This document shows positions 12,140 through 24,700 of a stretch of DNA of 64,000 nucleotides, piece by piece. The DNA is taken from the NCBI GenBank assembly GCA_039621445.1, contig CP154957.1:30347778-30411777 (forward strand). The letters are read 5' to 3'. Source of the stretch: Euglena gracilis. Its lineage: Eukaryota > Euglenida > Euglenophyceae > Euglenales. The stretch's first letter is position 1. The number at the start of each line of letters is the position of its first letter. The notes below the pieces were generated by a model that saw only the letters and a list, made by a program, of their open reading frames with translations, was not told the DNA's origin and made no database searches. The translations under genes were made by a program, and so were the position numbers.

Positions 12140-13345
12140 GATCTGATGAGCACCGGTCGTCTGTTGAAAAGAGCTTTCGATCGAGGGGTAACTTGGCACC
12201 CTAACGTTGCACACAGCCCGAGATACGCTCGCGATCGTCGGATCGGCCAGAATCTGAGTCAAAATTTGTGGTAATTTTCAGTGATTTTTGGTTTAAGATG
12301 CTGAATAAACCTTACAGAAACGTTTTTTCTCTTTGAATCGACCACCTGAGGGGTCCTAGGGGGCACCAGCACATGTGTACACCCTGACTTTCCATGGGGC
12401 TTCCCCATCTGTACAGCCTTCCCCCCGGAACACTTCAAATCCAGTAGGCTGCGCCACTGGTCGGTGGATTCGGCTCGCCCCACCACCGGTTGCATCCAAA
12501 GCGGAGGGGGCACCAGAGTTGTGAGATTAGGATTTTACACTGACAGAAAATAAGAGCTCCAGGCGGCGTGACTGAATTTGGTGGTGATCGCCAGTCGTCT
12601 GATGAAAAGAGCTTTCGATTGAGGGGTGACTTTGTACCTGGACGATTGACACAGCCAGAAATACCCTCGCGATCGCCGGAATTTGGTGAAATGCAAAGTG
12701 GCGTGACATTGCAGATCAGTGGTCGGAGATTGGTCCTGGGAGTGTCCTTTGCCAGAGATGCCCTCGCGATCGCCGGTGTTCCGGCGTTGCCCGGCGTCCG
12801 GCGCCGGGTTTTGGACAGAACCGGCGTCCGCCACCCCTTTTTTGGTAGAGGTTGAGGTTGAGGTTTTCCACCCTCCATCTTTCCTCAGTGTTACCTCAAT
12901 GCCAAAATCCAAAGGAAAACGACTCAACAAAGAGAATTGAAAAAAAGAGTGTTACAAAGAGAGGCAAATTACCTGGATTTTTTCAAAAATTGGGCAATTG
13001 GTCACTTATTTCAAGTTTTTTTTCGGCACCCCACTATTTTTTCTTGTTTCCACCCACATATGTTGTAAATTGACATAAAAGCTGTCAAACTTGCCTTTGA
13101 GGAAGGTTTTAGAAGAGGAGATGTTCCAATCCATGCTTTTTGTGAGTTCATTTTTTTTTGAATTTTGGACATTGAGGTGACATTGAGGTTGAGGTTGAGG
13201 TTGAGGTCGTTGACATTGAGGTTGAACTTTTTTTGAAATCCTCAACCTCAATCCCGCCCTGTCCGATCTTATTTGCAAATTCCATATTCCACTGCTCACC
13301 AGCCATGTTGCCCCTTGATCGAAAGCTCTTTTCAGCCATATTCTA
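12140..13345. repeat. GAAAGCTCTTTTCA repeat region
   Basis: GAAAAGAGCTTTCGAT with a following GAGGGGTGAC block occurs at about 12165 and 12602, and in inverted form at about 13317 and 17155. TTGAGGTTGAGGTTGAGG runs lie at 12850 and 13175-13225. No gene seen in 11.3-15.6 kb. Confidence 0.65.
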
Positions 13346-13552
13346 TTTCAGAAAATTCCCCAAAACCGGCCTAAAGGGAATTCTTGTTCAAAAAAGCCTA
13401 ATTTCTCTCCGAACCCCCCAAATACTGCTCAAATATATTTATCTTTATCCTTATTTACTTTATTTTGCCCCTGACGCCGGCTTCGCCCCAACCGGTGTCC
13501 TGGACGCACGAACTGAAGTAAGAGCTGGAGCCCCCAGACATGGTTTCATTAC

Positions 13553-13734
13553 CATTACCCCCCCCCCCTTATTGTCCCCCCCCTTTATTGTCCCTGGGCC
13601 CCGGCCTACGGGGGGTTTTTTTGGCCAGGCCAATGAAATTCCTTTTGGTACCCCTTTATTGTCCCCCCCCCCTTTATTGTCCGGCCGGGCCTCCCGGGGG
13701 CAGGTCGGTGGGACAATAAAGGGGGGGGGTAATG
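13553..13734. mobile_element. TATTGTCCC-family inverted-repeat element
   Basis: CATTACCCCCC...TTATTGTCCC at the left and GGGACAATAAAG...GGTAATG at the right, with the same motif twice more inside. 182 bp. Confidence 0.75.
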
Positions 13735-15385
13735 TGCTGTTGTTGAAATCATTTCAAAACCTTTGCCAAACAAAGGATGGAATGTGAGTTTTTTTTTGGA
13801 GTGCAAACATTTTCAGAGTGCTGCACGAATTTTGTGCTGGCTTTGGGCAAATGCATTTGAAGGCTCCGGGCAAAAATGGAGACACCTTTGACAAACTCTT
13901 GGCAAACTCTGTAACAACCGGGGCATCATTTTTTCGCGTGCTAGGTGCAGGGGGGTCAAAAGGTGTTCTGCTTGGGAATCCTATCCTTTTTGCAGATACA
14001 TCTTGCACAGATGCTGAAGTGAGACATGGGTGACAGCCTTGGGAAACTCTTCATTGACCCACACATTCTGCCACAAAATGGATATGGGCTGACACAACTC
14101 ATTTTTTTGATGGTGGTCTATGCCTATGTACTGACCAGGCTTCGGTCTGGCAGCTTCGACATGAGGGGGGGGGGTTGGTACACCCCTCCCCCCCCCTCTC
14201 CGAGGGGCTCGCCACGCCATTTACCCCCCCTCCCCCCCCCCCTAGCCGGACCCCCTCGCTACGCCACCCAACACATTTTTCATTGTGCAACCATGGTACA
14301 CCCCTCCCCCCCATCCGAGACCCCCTCGCCACGCCATTTTCCGGCCATTTCCCCCCCTCCCCCCCCCCTATTCGGACCCCCCAGGGAGTGTGAACACGGA
14401 CAACATTGGGAAACACTTTTTTGGGTGAGACATCACCACAAATGGCATGAAAACAATCAAGCAGATGAGAGCCCTTTGTGAACGGTGACCATTTTTTTCC
14501 CATGGCGACCATGGCCAGAGCCAGTCAACAACCAGCTAGCATCCAGCTGGCAGCCAGCCAGCATCCAGCGACCAGCCAACCTGCAACCAGTCACCAACCA
14601 GCCAGAAGCCAATTTTTTTTCCCTTTGTCATCATCCAGACATTTGGTGAGAAAAAGTTGCTTGAAGTGAAAATGATTAAAGCCAGAGGTGGCTCTGGAAA
14701 TGACACCCACACGCAGATTTGTGAACATTCACACATCGTGCAATACATCTGCATGAAAAGCGAGCAATCTCGAATGTCCATTTGGGGGAGGTTAGGCAGG
14801 GTGGAGGGGAGGGTCCTGGACCCCCCCCCCCCTGGTGACTTCACTGGTTCATTCCCCAAAATTGGCCGAAATGAAATTATTGCACGAAAAACCCAATTTC
14901 TGGCAGAAGACCCACCAAAAACTGCTCTTCACCTTGATCCTGATCTTTACCCTGATCTTTACCACAAGTCCACAAAGCATTTTGGACACTTTTTGGGACT
15001 CCCCCAGACGTTGGCTTCACGCCCGAACCAGTGTCCCAGAATCCGGATGTTTTGGTCTCCGGACATTGTCTTTGATTTTGCTTTCGTTTTCTGTCGCCCC
15101 CCGTTCGCCGTTTTGGCCGCCGACATGCCTGACCTGTGTTCCGGCGCGCTTTTGAAAACCAAACGGGCATTTTGGGGTGTTTTTGGGGGGCCATTTTTTG
15201 GTCAAAAAATCGATTTCTTTAAAACTCAATCCCTTAAAATGCCCTATTCAACCATGCTTTACTTTTCCCCCAACTCTTCGTGGTTAACTTTGGTCATTTT
15301 GCACAGTTTTGGCCTGTTCTCCAACTAGCGTCTGGGACACAGTTTTCAATATACCCTCACCCTCTCCAATTTGACTCGGTTTTGT

Positions 15386-15567
15386 GCACCCCCCCCCCCT
15401 TTATTGTCCCCCCCCCTTTATTGTCCCTGGGCCCCGGCCGACGGGGGGTTTTTTTGGCCCGGCCAATGAAATTCCTTTGGTACCCCTTTATTGTCCCCCC
15501 CCCCCTTTATTGTCCGGTCGGGCCTCCCGGGGGCAGGTCGGTGGGACAATAAAGGGGGGGGGGGGTA
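15386..15567. mobile_element. TATTGTCCC-family element, second copy
   Basis: Same order as the 13.55-kb copy: TTTATTGTCCC twice, CCGGCCGACGGGGGG, GGCCAATGAAATTCC, then GGTGGGACAATAAAG. It ends just upstream of the first exchanger exon. Confidence 0.75.
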
Positions 15568-15654
15568 GCGCTGAGCTCTTTGCGTGTGTGCTGCAGCAGA
15601 TTTTTGAGGCGGTCGGCGGCGGCACGTGAAGCCCCCTTAATACCTTTGCCCAAA

Positions 15655-15701
15655 AGCAGTGTTCTTCAAAATTTAAGGAGGGGTTGTTATCCTTCTTTGG
15701 C
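15655..15701 (+). CDS. Exchanger exon: helix before the first alpha-repeat
   Basis: Reads SSKFKEGLLSFFG and joins in phase 0 to LPVLGAVPDG at 19546. The upstream border is uncertain: a GT-AG style acceptor would start it at 15660, a nonconventional end at 15655. The join is supported by the complementary ends of the intron that follows, not by strong conservation of this short exon. Confidence 0.55.
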
Positions 15702-18700
15702 ATCCAACACATTGGGGGGATTGGCACATCCCCCACGGCAGCTACCCCCTCGGCACGGCAAACCACTTAACATAGCCCAAACCCCTCAGCAAGGTGTGCC
15801 AAGGGGTAAGGCCAAGGTCCCCCCTCTCCTCATCGACCCCCTTGCCACGCCATTTTACCCCCCCCCCCCCCCCCGTTTCGGACCCCCTTGCCACCCCGTC
15901 AGGCAAAAAATTTTGCAGATTTTTTTTTAGCCAAATGGAAAAATCAGCCCAAAACTGCCCAAAATGCCAAAATGTCGTTTTTTTGGATATCAAAAGCCAC
16001 CAAAAGGACCAAAAACTTCCTCTGGAAGAAACCTTTTTTTTTGATTTTGGGTGAAGCTGGGCTTAAAATCATCGTTTTGAAAAAAGTACAAAAATCCTCT
16101 TGTTTGTGGTCTTCCACCCGCCATTTTCTTGCTTTTGTGTTTTTTTTTTGCTCGTGCAAATGTGATAATTTTTGAAGATTTGACTCGAAAAAAAACCCTC
16201 ATTTGGACAAAAACATTTTTTTCCACTCACCCCAGACCCCCGCACACCTCTCCCCCCCCCGCGACCCCCTTGTCACGCCACCCCTTTTCCCCCAGTTGTA
16301 AGCTTCGCTCTCACCCATAAAGGGATAAGAGCTCAGCGACCCCCCCCCCCTTAATTGGCTAATTGGCCCCCGGGACAAGACTGGCCAATTTTGGGAAGGC
16401 CGCAAAAAGTGCTCAGAAAACCTACAAAAAATGTTTTTTTCATAATTGTAAAATTTTTGGGGTTTACCAAATAATGGGGGGTGAGGGAAGGTTATGTATT
16501 GAAAACTATGTCCCATGCGCCGGTTCGGGCGCCCGAACTAGCGTCCCAGGCACCGGCTTCACGCTCGAACTGGCGCGTGGGACACAATTTTGGAAACTGT
16601 TTCTAGGGGGCTCCGGGTTCACGCCCCAACCGGCGTCTCAATTGCGCCCCAAACACCCATGTTTGGGACCATAGTTGGCAGCTTGTTTTTTTTTTTGCAC
16701 ACTGTTTTTTTTTAATTTTAACAATGTTTTTTTTTAAAAAAAAGCCAACAAGGTCTTGCTCGGAAAAATTTTTGAATGCATATTTTCAATCATTTTTGGC
16801 AAGTTTTGGGGCATTTCTGCCAAAAAATTCCTTAAACAAAAAATGAAAAAAGTCCTAAAGTTGCATTTTTTTTGCATTTTTTGAATGTTTTTGACCATTT
16901 TTTGGCAATTTTTGAACTTAGTAGGATTCGAAGTATGGTTTGGGTGTTTCATAACGAGTTTTTTTCAATGAAATTTTCCTTTTTTTTTGATGTCTTTTTT
17001 GGCGTTTTTTTCAAAAAAAAAACGTTGTTTTGTTTTTTTTATAAAAAAAAACAAAAAAACGCCAACTATGTTTGGGACACTTTTGGGCGAATTTGGTCCA
17101 AATTGGTCGCCGATCGATATTGGTAGATTCCAGACTTCAGCTGCCATGTTGCCAATCAATCGAAAGCTCTTCTCAAGGGCTTTCAGTAGATGGCCTTAGA
17201 TTTCAGCCATGCTGCATGGTATTCTATTTTGGAAATTCCCCAAAATTGGCCAAAAGGAAATTATTCCACAAAAAACTCTAATTTCTGGTGACACTTTTTG
17301 GGACTCCCCCAGGCGCCGTTTACGCCCGAACCGGCGTCTCCGCCCAAGACCCTGGGGGGGACGCCGAAATGCGGCCCAGGGGGGCCATCCCAGACCCCAA
17401 ACCACATGGACACCTCTTTGGGGGGGGCACCAAAGAGGTGCCCATATATGGCATATTATATGTGTTCCGGCCCAAAAGGATGAGTGCGAGTTCAGAGGGA
17501 TTAAAAGGGAGCATGCCTACCACAAACAGTGAACTCTACCAACAACAAAATAACTTTTTTTAACTGTTTCAGAATGTAAGATAAAATCCCAGAACCATTT
17601 GAACCCGTGTGTGGGAGCTCCAGCTTCACACCCGAACCTGCATCTGGTTGGTGTGGTCTGGGTTCGGTTGCCCCCCCCCCCTTTGGGCCTTTGGGGCAAG
17701 CGGCCCTCCCCCACTGGCCTTTTGCTTTCGTTTTTGTGGGAGGCCCCACTCTTTTTTTTTTAGCAGGGTGAAATTTGTGCCACCCCCGAAGGGATTTCAT
17801 TGGGTGATTTCAAAGGCGCGGGATGATAAGCATTTTTGGCGAGACCTAACAAATCCTAACCCATTCTTTCAATAATCCCAGCGTCACCTATTGAACAAAG
17901 TGTCAAGTTTGATTACCATGCCCCCCCCATATTGTACCCCCCCCCTTAATGTACCCCCCCCCAATTTCCTTATGAAGAAAATTAAAGGTCTTTTTTTTTG
18001 ACGGTTCACGGGTCTGCATATTGTACCCCCCCATAATGTACCTCCCTCCCCAGAAAATGGCTCCCAGGGGGGGGTACAATATGGGGGGGGGCATGGTATC
18101 CTTGGGGAGAATTAAACTGAACCCATGCATATGTGTGCGAATAAATACATGTGCATATTAACGTTTACGTATACACAGACATGTGTTTTTATGTGTTGTG
18201 CGTGCGTGCATGCATGCAGGTGAATACCGCTCACTCTCAATCCAAATGAGTGGACTGACCTAAAATTCTCACAGGGAGCAAAGTTTCTCGGGAAGGGAAC
18301 ACATCTTGAGGCACAGGACGGACAATATTCAGAGTGGCAACTGGTTGCAGTTTGTTCCTCTGTTTTTCTGTTTTGTAGAAGTTTGCCTGACTGCTTTGTA
18401 GAGTCGTTTTTTCAACCACACCACAAACACTGGACACCCAACTGAAGGATAATGCAGCAAAGTGTAACCACATTCCATTTGGGAATTGAAAGTGATGTTC
18501 TCTGCAAACAATGCAGCGTTGGGCAGAAAAAATCCTATTCCGATCCACATCTTTTTCAATTCCAAAACAGAAAGCCCCAGGTTTCCAGGCAGGTTTCCAT
18601 TGGGGTGGGTTGTTGTGAGTGAATCAATTTTCATGAACCTGAAAATTCACCTGACACCAAACTAACTTTATGTGCACCAACAGCTTCAATACCCCCCCCC

Positions 18701-21700
18701 CCCCCATATTGTCCCACCGACCTCCCCCCGGGAGGCCCGACCGGACAATATGGGGGGGACAATATGGGGGTACCAAAGGAATTTCATTGGCTGAGCCAAA
18801 AAAAACCCCCCGTCGGCCGGGGCCGAGGGACAATATGGGGTATGGGGGGGGGACAATATGGGGGGGGGGGTATTTTTCATGTAAGGAAAATTCTTGAAGG
18901 ATCCGACTGTGCATCAACTGATTTGCATGGTTTTCAAATTAAGGGTAGGAGTCGTCGAACCTTGGCAAATTGACCCCCCTTGGATCCCCCCATACAGCGG
19001 GTATTCCTTTTGGATGCATACAAATGCAAGTTCTGTGCTAAAATCTTGGATACAATTGTATCCACCGATTCAATTTCGCTCTGACAAAAATCTGATTTTT
19101 GAGTGAATTGCCCTAACCCCCCCCCCTTTTGCCCTCGCCTCAGCAAATGTCTGGGCGACCTTGGTAAAGGTGCCTTTGGAGGATTTGTGGTCAGAGGCCC
19201 ATTTCCTTTTAATCACGAGGAAGCTTTAATTTTTTCTGAAATTCTTGATGCAAACACCAGCTAAAACAGTGTGACCTGCTCCTGATCTGTTCTTTGCAAG
19301 CAGCATGATAAGCAGCAGCCAGCAATGCCATTGCCAGCTGCTCTTTCATGTTCTTTTGCCACTTGTTCCTTAAAATTTTCAGGTTTTTGAACACTTCCTG
19401 ACAAATGTTTTTGAAGCATTGCTGCCAATGGCTCTGAGCTCCTCCTTCTTGTTCCTGCTTTGGCTGGTCTCGTTGGAAGCGTTGTGCGCAAGCCATGGCT
19501 TTTTTGCCTTGTGAAACCTTTGTTCCAATGCCATGTGTTGCCCCACTCCCTGTCCTGGGTGCGGTTCCCGATGGCGCCATCGTGCTCTTTTCTGGTCTTG
19601 GCCCAGATGCTGAGGAGCAGCTTTCTGTTGGGGTTGGGGCATTGGCTGGGTCCACCATCATGCTACTCACTATCCCTTGGGCGCTGTCTATTTTTGCTGG
19701 CCGTGTCACGCTCGACAGTGAAGGTGTCTTTGTCTTGTATGTTCAGTCGCAGGGGGAAAACTAAATATAAATATTATTATAAATATTTAATAATTATAAA
19801 TATTATAAATATTTTTTGTTTCAATTCGTCGTTGGAAAAATTTTCAGGTTTTTTGCCTGATGAGTTTCTGTTGTTGCTGTGCTCTGATGTTGAATTCCAC
19901 AGTTTTGGACCAGATTTTCCACGACAAGCCACGTTGTCATTTTTTTTTGTATGGAATCGGCGTCATCCCAAGACCGCAAAGATGTTTTTAGTGATTTTTT
20001 GATTTTTTTTTTATAAAGCAACTGGCCCTCCAAATTGCATAAAATCGATTTTGCTTTCTTTGGGGGCCACATTGTGTCCACCCCCCCCCCTGCCTTGTAA
20101 AGTTTTTCAGCGAAATTTTTTTGAAAAGTGATTTTTCATCCCACGTTGCACAAAATAATGTTGTTGCAATTTCAACTGCACATTTTCCAATGGCCTGGAA
20201 AGCTAGGAATAAATGGCCAAGTCGGTGGAGAGAGGATGGAGGGGGTCACTGGGGCCCCAAACTTGGCTTTTCCCATGTGTGCCTTGGCTCAAAGAGGGCT
20301 TTCCTTTTGTCATTTTTTTGGCATTTCTCCTTGACCCTGGGGCGTACAATCGCTTCATTATTCATTAGTCACTGGCAACCCAGCTAAAAAAAAAACCCCC
20401 TGCCCCTACCCGGGTGATGCACACCACCCCCTGGGGGGGGGGGGGCTGGCCACTTGGCCCCTCTCCGACGGAGCCCACCCACGTCTGTCTGTCGGTGGGT
20501 CGGGTCATAGAGGGAGGGGGAGTCATTCATGGGATGAACCATGATTTTTTGGCTGTCACAATTAATGAAGATAGGGGGAGGGGGAGTCATATGCATGGGA
20601 TGAACCCATGATTTTTTGGCGGCTTCACCGAGCACCATTAGAAAAATTACAACCACGACCCCTAACTTCAATTTTTCGACTCTCAGAATTTGGAATCCAC
20701 CAAAATTTCCATCATTCTGGTGTCAATGACTTTTAAATAAACCTCACCCCCCCCCCCCAACTGTTTCCAGTCGGGTCACAAGGGGGTCACTGGGGGGGGG
20801 GGTCACAGAGCTGGGGTTACAGGTCGCAAACCCCCTCCCCCAATGGGGTCTTATGAGTTGAAAAGAAAGTTGGCCCCTGGTCTCCAATGCAAATGCTGCC
20901 CAGATTCTCCTCGAGATTTTGGCTTCAGGCCAACTCCGATTTGGCCAATTTGCAATCCCTTTCCTTTCAATGCAATATTGCTTGGGGATTTTTGGAAGTT
21001 TAATTTTAATGGAGTTGAGGCAAGTCACGACAGAATGTAGCAGCACTGAAATGCAACTGGAATTTCAACAGTGCAGCGAAGTGCAGTGTAATGAAGTGGC
21101 ATTTTGGTGCTCGTGCTTAAGAGACAGGACTATTTCCTAGATAGGGCCTTAATAAGGAAATTTATCGATCTTGAGTCTGACAGGTTGGCCAGTGCCAAGG
21201 GCGTCATAGGAGTTAAGGCACTACTTGAAGGCCTCAAGGCCTGCACTCCACTTCCATTACATTGCATTCTGCTGCCATTCCTCTTTGCTTTGAAATTGTC
21301 AACTCTTGGAAAATTGTCAGCCTCAACCTAAAGGGAACTCCTAGTACGGGTTTAGTTGTTTCCGCGGTCTGGAAAAAAAAAGAGATGGGCTTGAGACCAA
21401 GTTCAGATCTCGATATCAGGTTTCCCGCATTTGTTGTGTTTTACAAAGAAATGTGTTTTTTTTGCTGGTTTTTTTTGTACCTTTTGCCAAAAACGGCCAA
21501 GTTCAACCAGAAATTACATTCTTTTGATTCTACGTGATAATTCCACGCAGTCTCGGTTACCTGGCAACATCGAGGATGAATGTTAATTGTGGAAGCCTCG
21601 AGTGGTGGGGGTGGTGGTCCCCTGGGGAGGGTGACAATCGTTTATTTTTTGTAGTTCACGTATTTCTAGAACTGCGACCCAGCTCAATTGGCATCATTGG

Positions 21701-24700
21701 TTGTTGGGTGGTTGCCAACCCCCCCCATGATAAGGGGGGTTGGCAACTTCCAAACTGCACAATTTTCCGTAATCCCCCCTTATTGTCCCAGGGTTGTCTT
21801 TTTTGGTTTGCACTCCCTTGTTGTCCCTCCCCCAATATTGTCTGTTTTAGAATTATGGTCCTGGGAGAGGTTGGTGGGACAATAAGTGGGTGGGAATCCT
21901 CCCACAATGGTTTCCATGTTTTATCTGTCCCTTCCCCCACCGTTCTGTATTATCTCACCCTTTCTTCTATTTGTACTATCTCACCCTTTCTTTCTCCCAA
22001 ACCCCACCCTCTCCCAAACCCCTTATCTTCCTTTTTGTGCATCCAGGGCATGGTGCTTACAAGCGCCCTCTGGGCGCTGGCAAGGACTGGGCGAAGCTGC
22101 AGCCACCCGGCGCAATGGGGCTGCTGGATACTGGGGTCAACTGCTCCCCCTCCATCCGAAGCGCTGCTTATCTCAAGCACCTGATTGCCGAACCACTCAA
22201 CAGACCGTCATAACAGGTGGCAAAACGGAACAGGGATAGGAAAGAAATGACAAAATGAACATTCAGATGTGGTCTTGTTGTGTGCGGTTGGCGGGGGGGG
22301 TGTGAGTGGTGGCTGGTGTTTTTTTGGTTTTTTTTTTTTGGTTTTTTTTTCTGTTTTCTTTTTTTTTGTTGTTGTTTTCTTTTTTGTTTTTCTTGTCTTT
22401 CCTTTTCTTTCTTTTCTTTTTTTCTTTTTTTCTTTTTTTTTGTTTTTCTTTTTTTTTTCTTTTGTTTTTTTTTTTGTTTTTTTTTTTTTTTTTTTTTCTT
22501 TTTTTTTTTTTTTTGTGCATTGACAGGGGTTGCTGTCTTACTTTACTCCCACAGTCTGGGCAGTTTGCAATATGGAAGTGATACGGGAAAAAATCTGCTG
22601 GCACAGGACTGGCTTCAGCTGGGGCACTGCTGCATGGAGAGGGGCCGTGTGTGTGCGTCTGTGTGCACACATCATCATTACCGTCCATTGGCTGGCAGAG
22701 GCTTTGGGACTGGGGGTAACCATGTCCCCCTCCCCCTATATTGTACCCCCATAATGTACCTCCCCTTCGCAACACCTGTGGTGAGGGGACCATATCATTG
22801 CTTAACACCTGTCCCACCCCACCCCCGGCGGGTGACTGACTGGTTTTTTTTTCACAGTGATTGACTGGTTTTCTGGCCAAGAACCCCCTGGGGTGGGGTA
22901 GGCCCGAAAATGAAAAAGTGGCTGGCCTGGCGCCGTTGAGACTTTTTGGCGCCTCCTGAAGAGTGGCCGATCCCCTGAGGGGTAAAGTGACTGACTGGTT
23001 TTTTTTTCTTCAGAAAAAAGTGATTGACTGTTTTTTTCAGAGTGGAAAGACCCCCCCCAGGGGTCGCTAAGCAATGGTATGGCGGGGACCTCTAATGCCT
23101 CCACCGACCACAAAACACAACTGTTGTCTTTACATACAACACCCACCCAGCCCCACTCCACCGACCACCGCAAAGTGGGCTCTGCCATTTTCAGCCCAAA
23201 ATGGCCACCTTGTTATTCCCCTCCCAAATACCAAAGCAAGCCGGCAGTCAAAAAAAATGCCAGCGAGGGTTTGAGTAATTTTTTGAATGATAATTTCATT
23301 ATGATTTTCCCAGCGACCATCACATTTTTGGGGATATATTTTTGGGGGCCATTTTTGAATTTTTTTTGTTTTTGGTGTGAAATGGCGCTTTTTGGATGGA
23401 ATATTTTTGGGCAATTTTTGGGTGTGAATGTGCATAGGGTAGGAGGCGAGGACAGCAATGCCTCGTAAAAGAAAAACTTTTTTTCCCCTTTCTAAAAATA
23501 ACATTTTTTAAAAAACCTTTGGCAAGAACTTAAGGCAACTGCGTGGACGCATGCTGGCCACCACCATCCCTTATTTCCTAATCCAAGGGCCAGCATTCAT
23601 CGCTGGCTGCGGCAAAAAAGAACAGGAATGCGACAGACGCGCCGAGTGGGGCGGCGCAGTGGCTGGATTATGTGTTGCTGTCCTGCTTTTTGGGAAATAC
23701 CTGGTGTACCAAGTGAAGCACAAAGACAACCCTGTTCAGGAGGGCAAGGTGTGTCCAACAGTTCTATAATCTCATTGCTGATTTGTTTTTTCCCCTTTAT
23801 GAAGGCCCTCCAAATTTAAATTTAAATAAGTATTGGAAGATGTTGATCTGATTGTCCAAGTCGCCCAAGGGCCGGTCGAGGTCTCAGTGCACCCAGGGGG
23901 GGGCACAAATGCTTTTTTTGTGTTTTTTTAATGATTTTGGCAAAAGGTTTTTTTTTTCGTTTTTTTTTGTTGTTTTTTTCCTGGCTGTTTTTGGACTTTG
24001 AAAAATTTTTTGACCATGAAAAATTCCTCTCTTTGGCCCTGATTTTCCCGTGAGACCTGAAATTTTGTCGATTTTTTTTGTTATTTGTTTCATTTTTTGT
24101 GCATTTTTTTTTTTTTTTTTTTTTCTTTTTTTTGCATTTTTTTCCATCACCAAAATCCTTATTTTTGTGCAAAATGAAAAATTTTCCCCGGTGGAGCCAA
24201 AAATTGTTCTCAGTCCTCTCCAAGTGTCTATCTAAAGGCTTTTCTATGCATTTTGCGCTTTTTGTGGTTTTTTTTGTGGTTTTTTTTTGTGTTTTTTTGC
24301 GGGTTTTTTGCGTTGCGTTATTTGAGGGTTCATTATCCCCCCTGGTTCCGTCTTTTTTGGGGTAATAAATCCAGGTTTGAGGTTTGGTGGTTGGCTTTGG
24401 CGATGTAAATTGCGAAATTTTGCTGTCTTTTGAGATGGGAACTCGTCTCTTTAGAATGCAAATGTGTTGGTGTTTTGCGGCTGTCCGCTTTTTTGGGAGT
24501 GTTTGATGACTGAGTCACAGATTTCCATGAGCAGGGAAGAAAAAACACCCAAAACATTCTGGGTTTAGTGAAAATATGCAAAGGGGTGCCAGTGAGACAC
24601 AAACATGCGTGACAAGTGCTGAAAGTGCGTGAAAGAAATATGCCTGCTCCTGATGCTGTCAAATCACCAAAAATGATGTGAAAATGGGGTGCTGCCAGGG

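Larger units (their letters stand above)
22168..23540 (+). other. Probable nonconventional intron, exchanger gene
   Basis: No GT-AG pair joins SIRSAA to MLATT cleanly. With these borders the frame is kept, and TCTCAAG near the 5' end faces CTTAAGG near the 3' end, with TTGCC/GGCAA pairing further in. It contains a complete MITE (22791-23081) and a 200-nt T-rich tract. Confidence 0.5.

Noticed and set aside
15574-15630. Possible upstream exchanger exon reading AELFACVLQQIFEAVGGGT
   Set aside because: Attractive by position, but GCTGAGCTCTTTG also occurs at the end of the dispersed 78-bp repeat, and no convincing join was found.
19209-19709. Minus-strand open frame antisense to the exchanger exon
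   Set aside because: Antisense shadow of the conserved LPVLGAVPDG exon and its upstream intron.
19713-22077. Nonconventional reading of the 19.7-22.0 kb intron (CAG at +4, CTG at -8)
   Set aside because: In frame, but a GT-AG pair with a strong pyrimidine tract is also in frame and retains DSEGHGAYKRPL; pairing of the ends is poor.
22263-22880. Lys-rich (- strand) and Phe-rich (+ strand) open frames
   Set aside because: Translation of a T-rich tract; a similar case lies at 23.9-24.3 kb.
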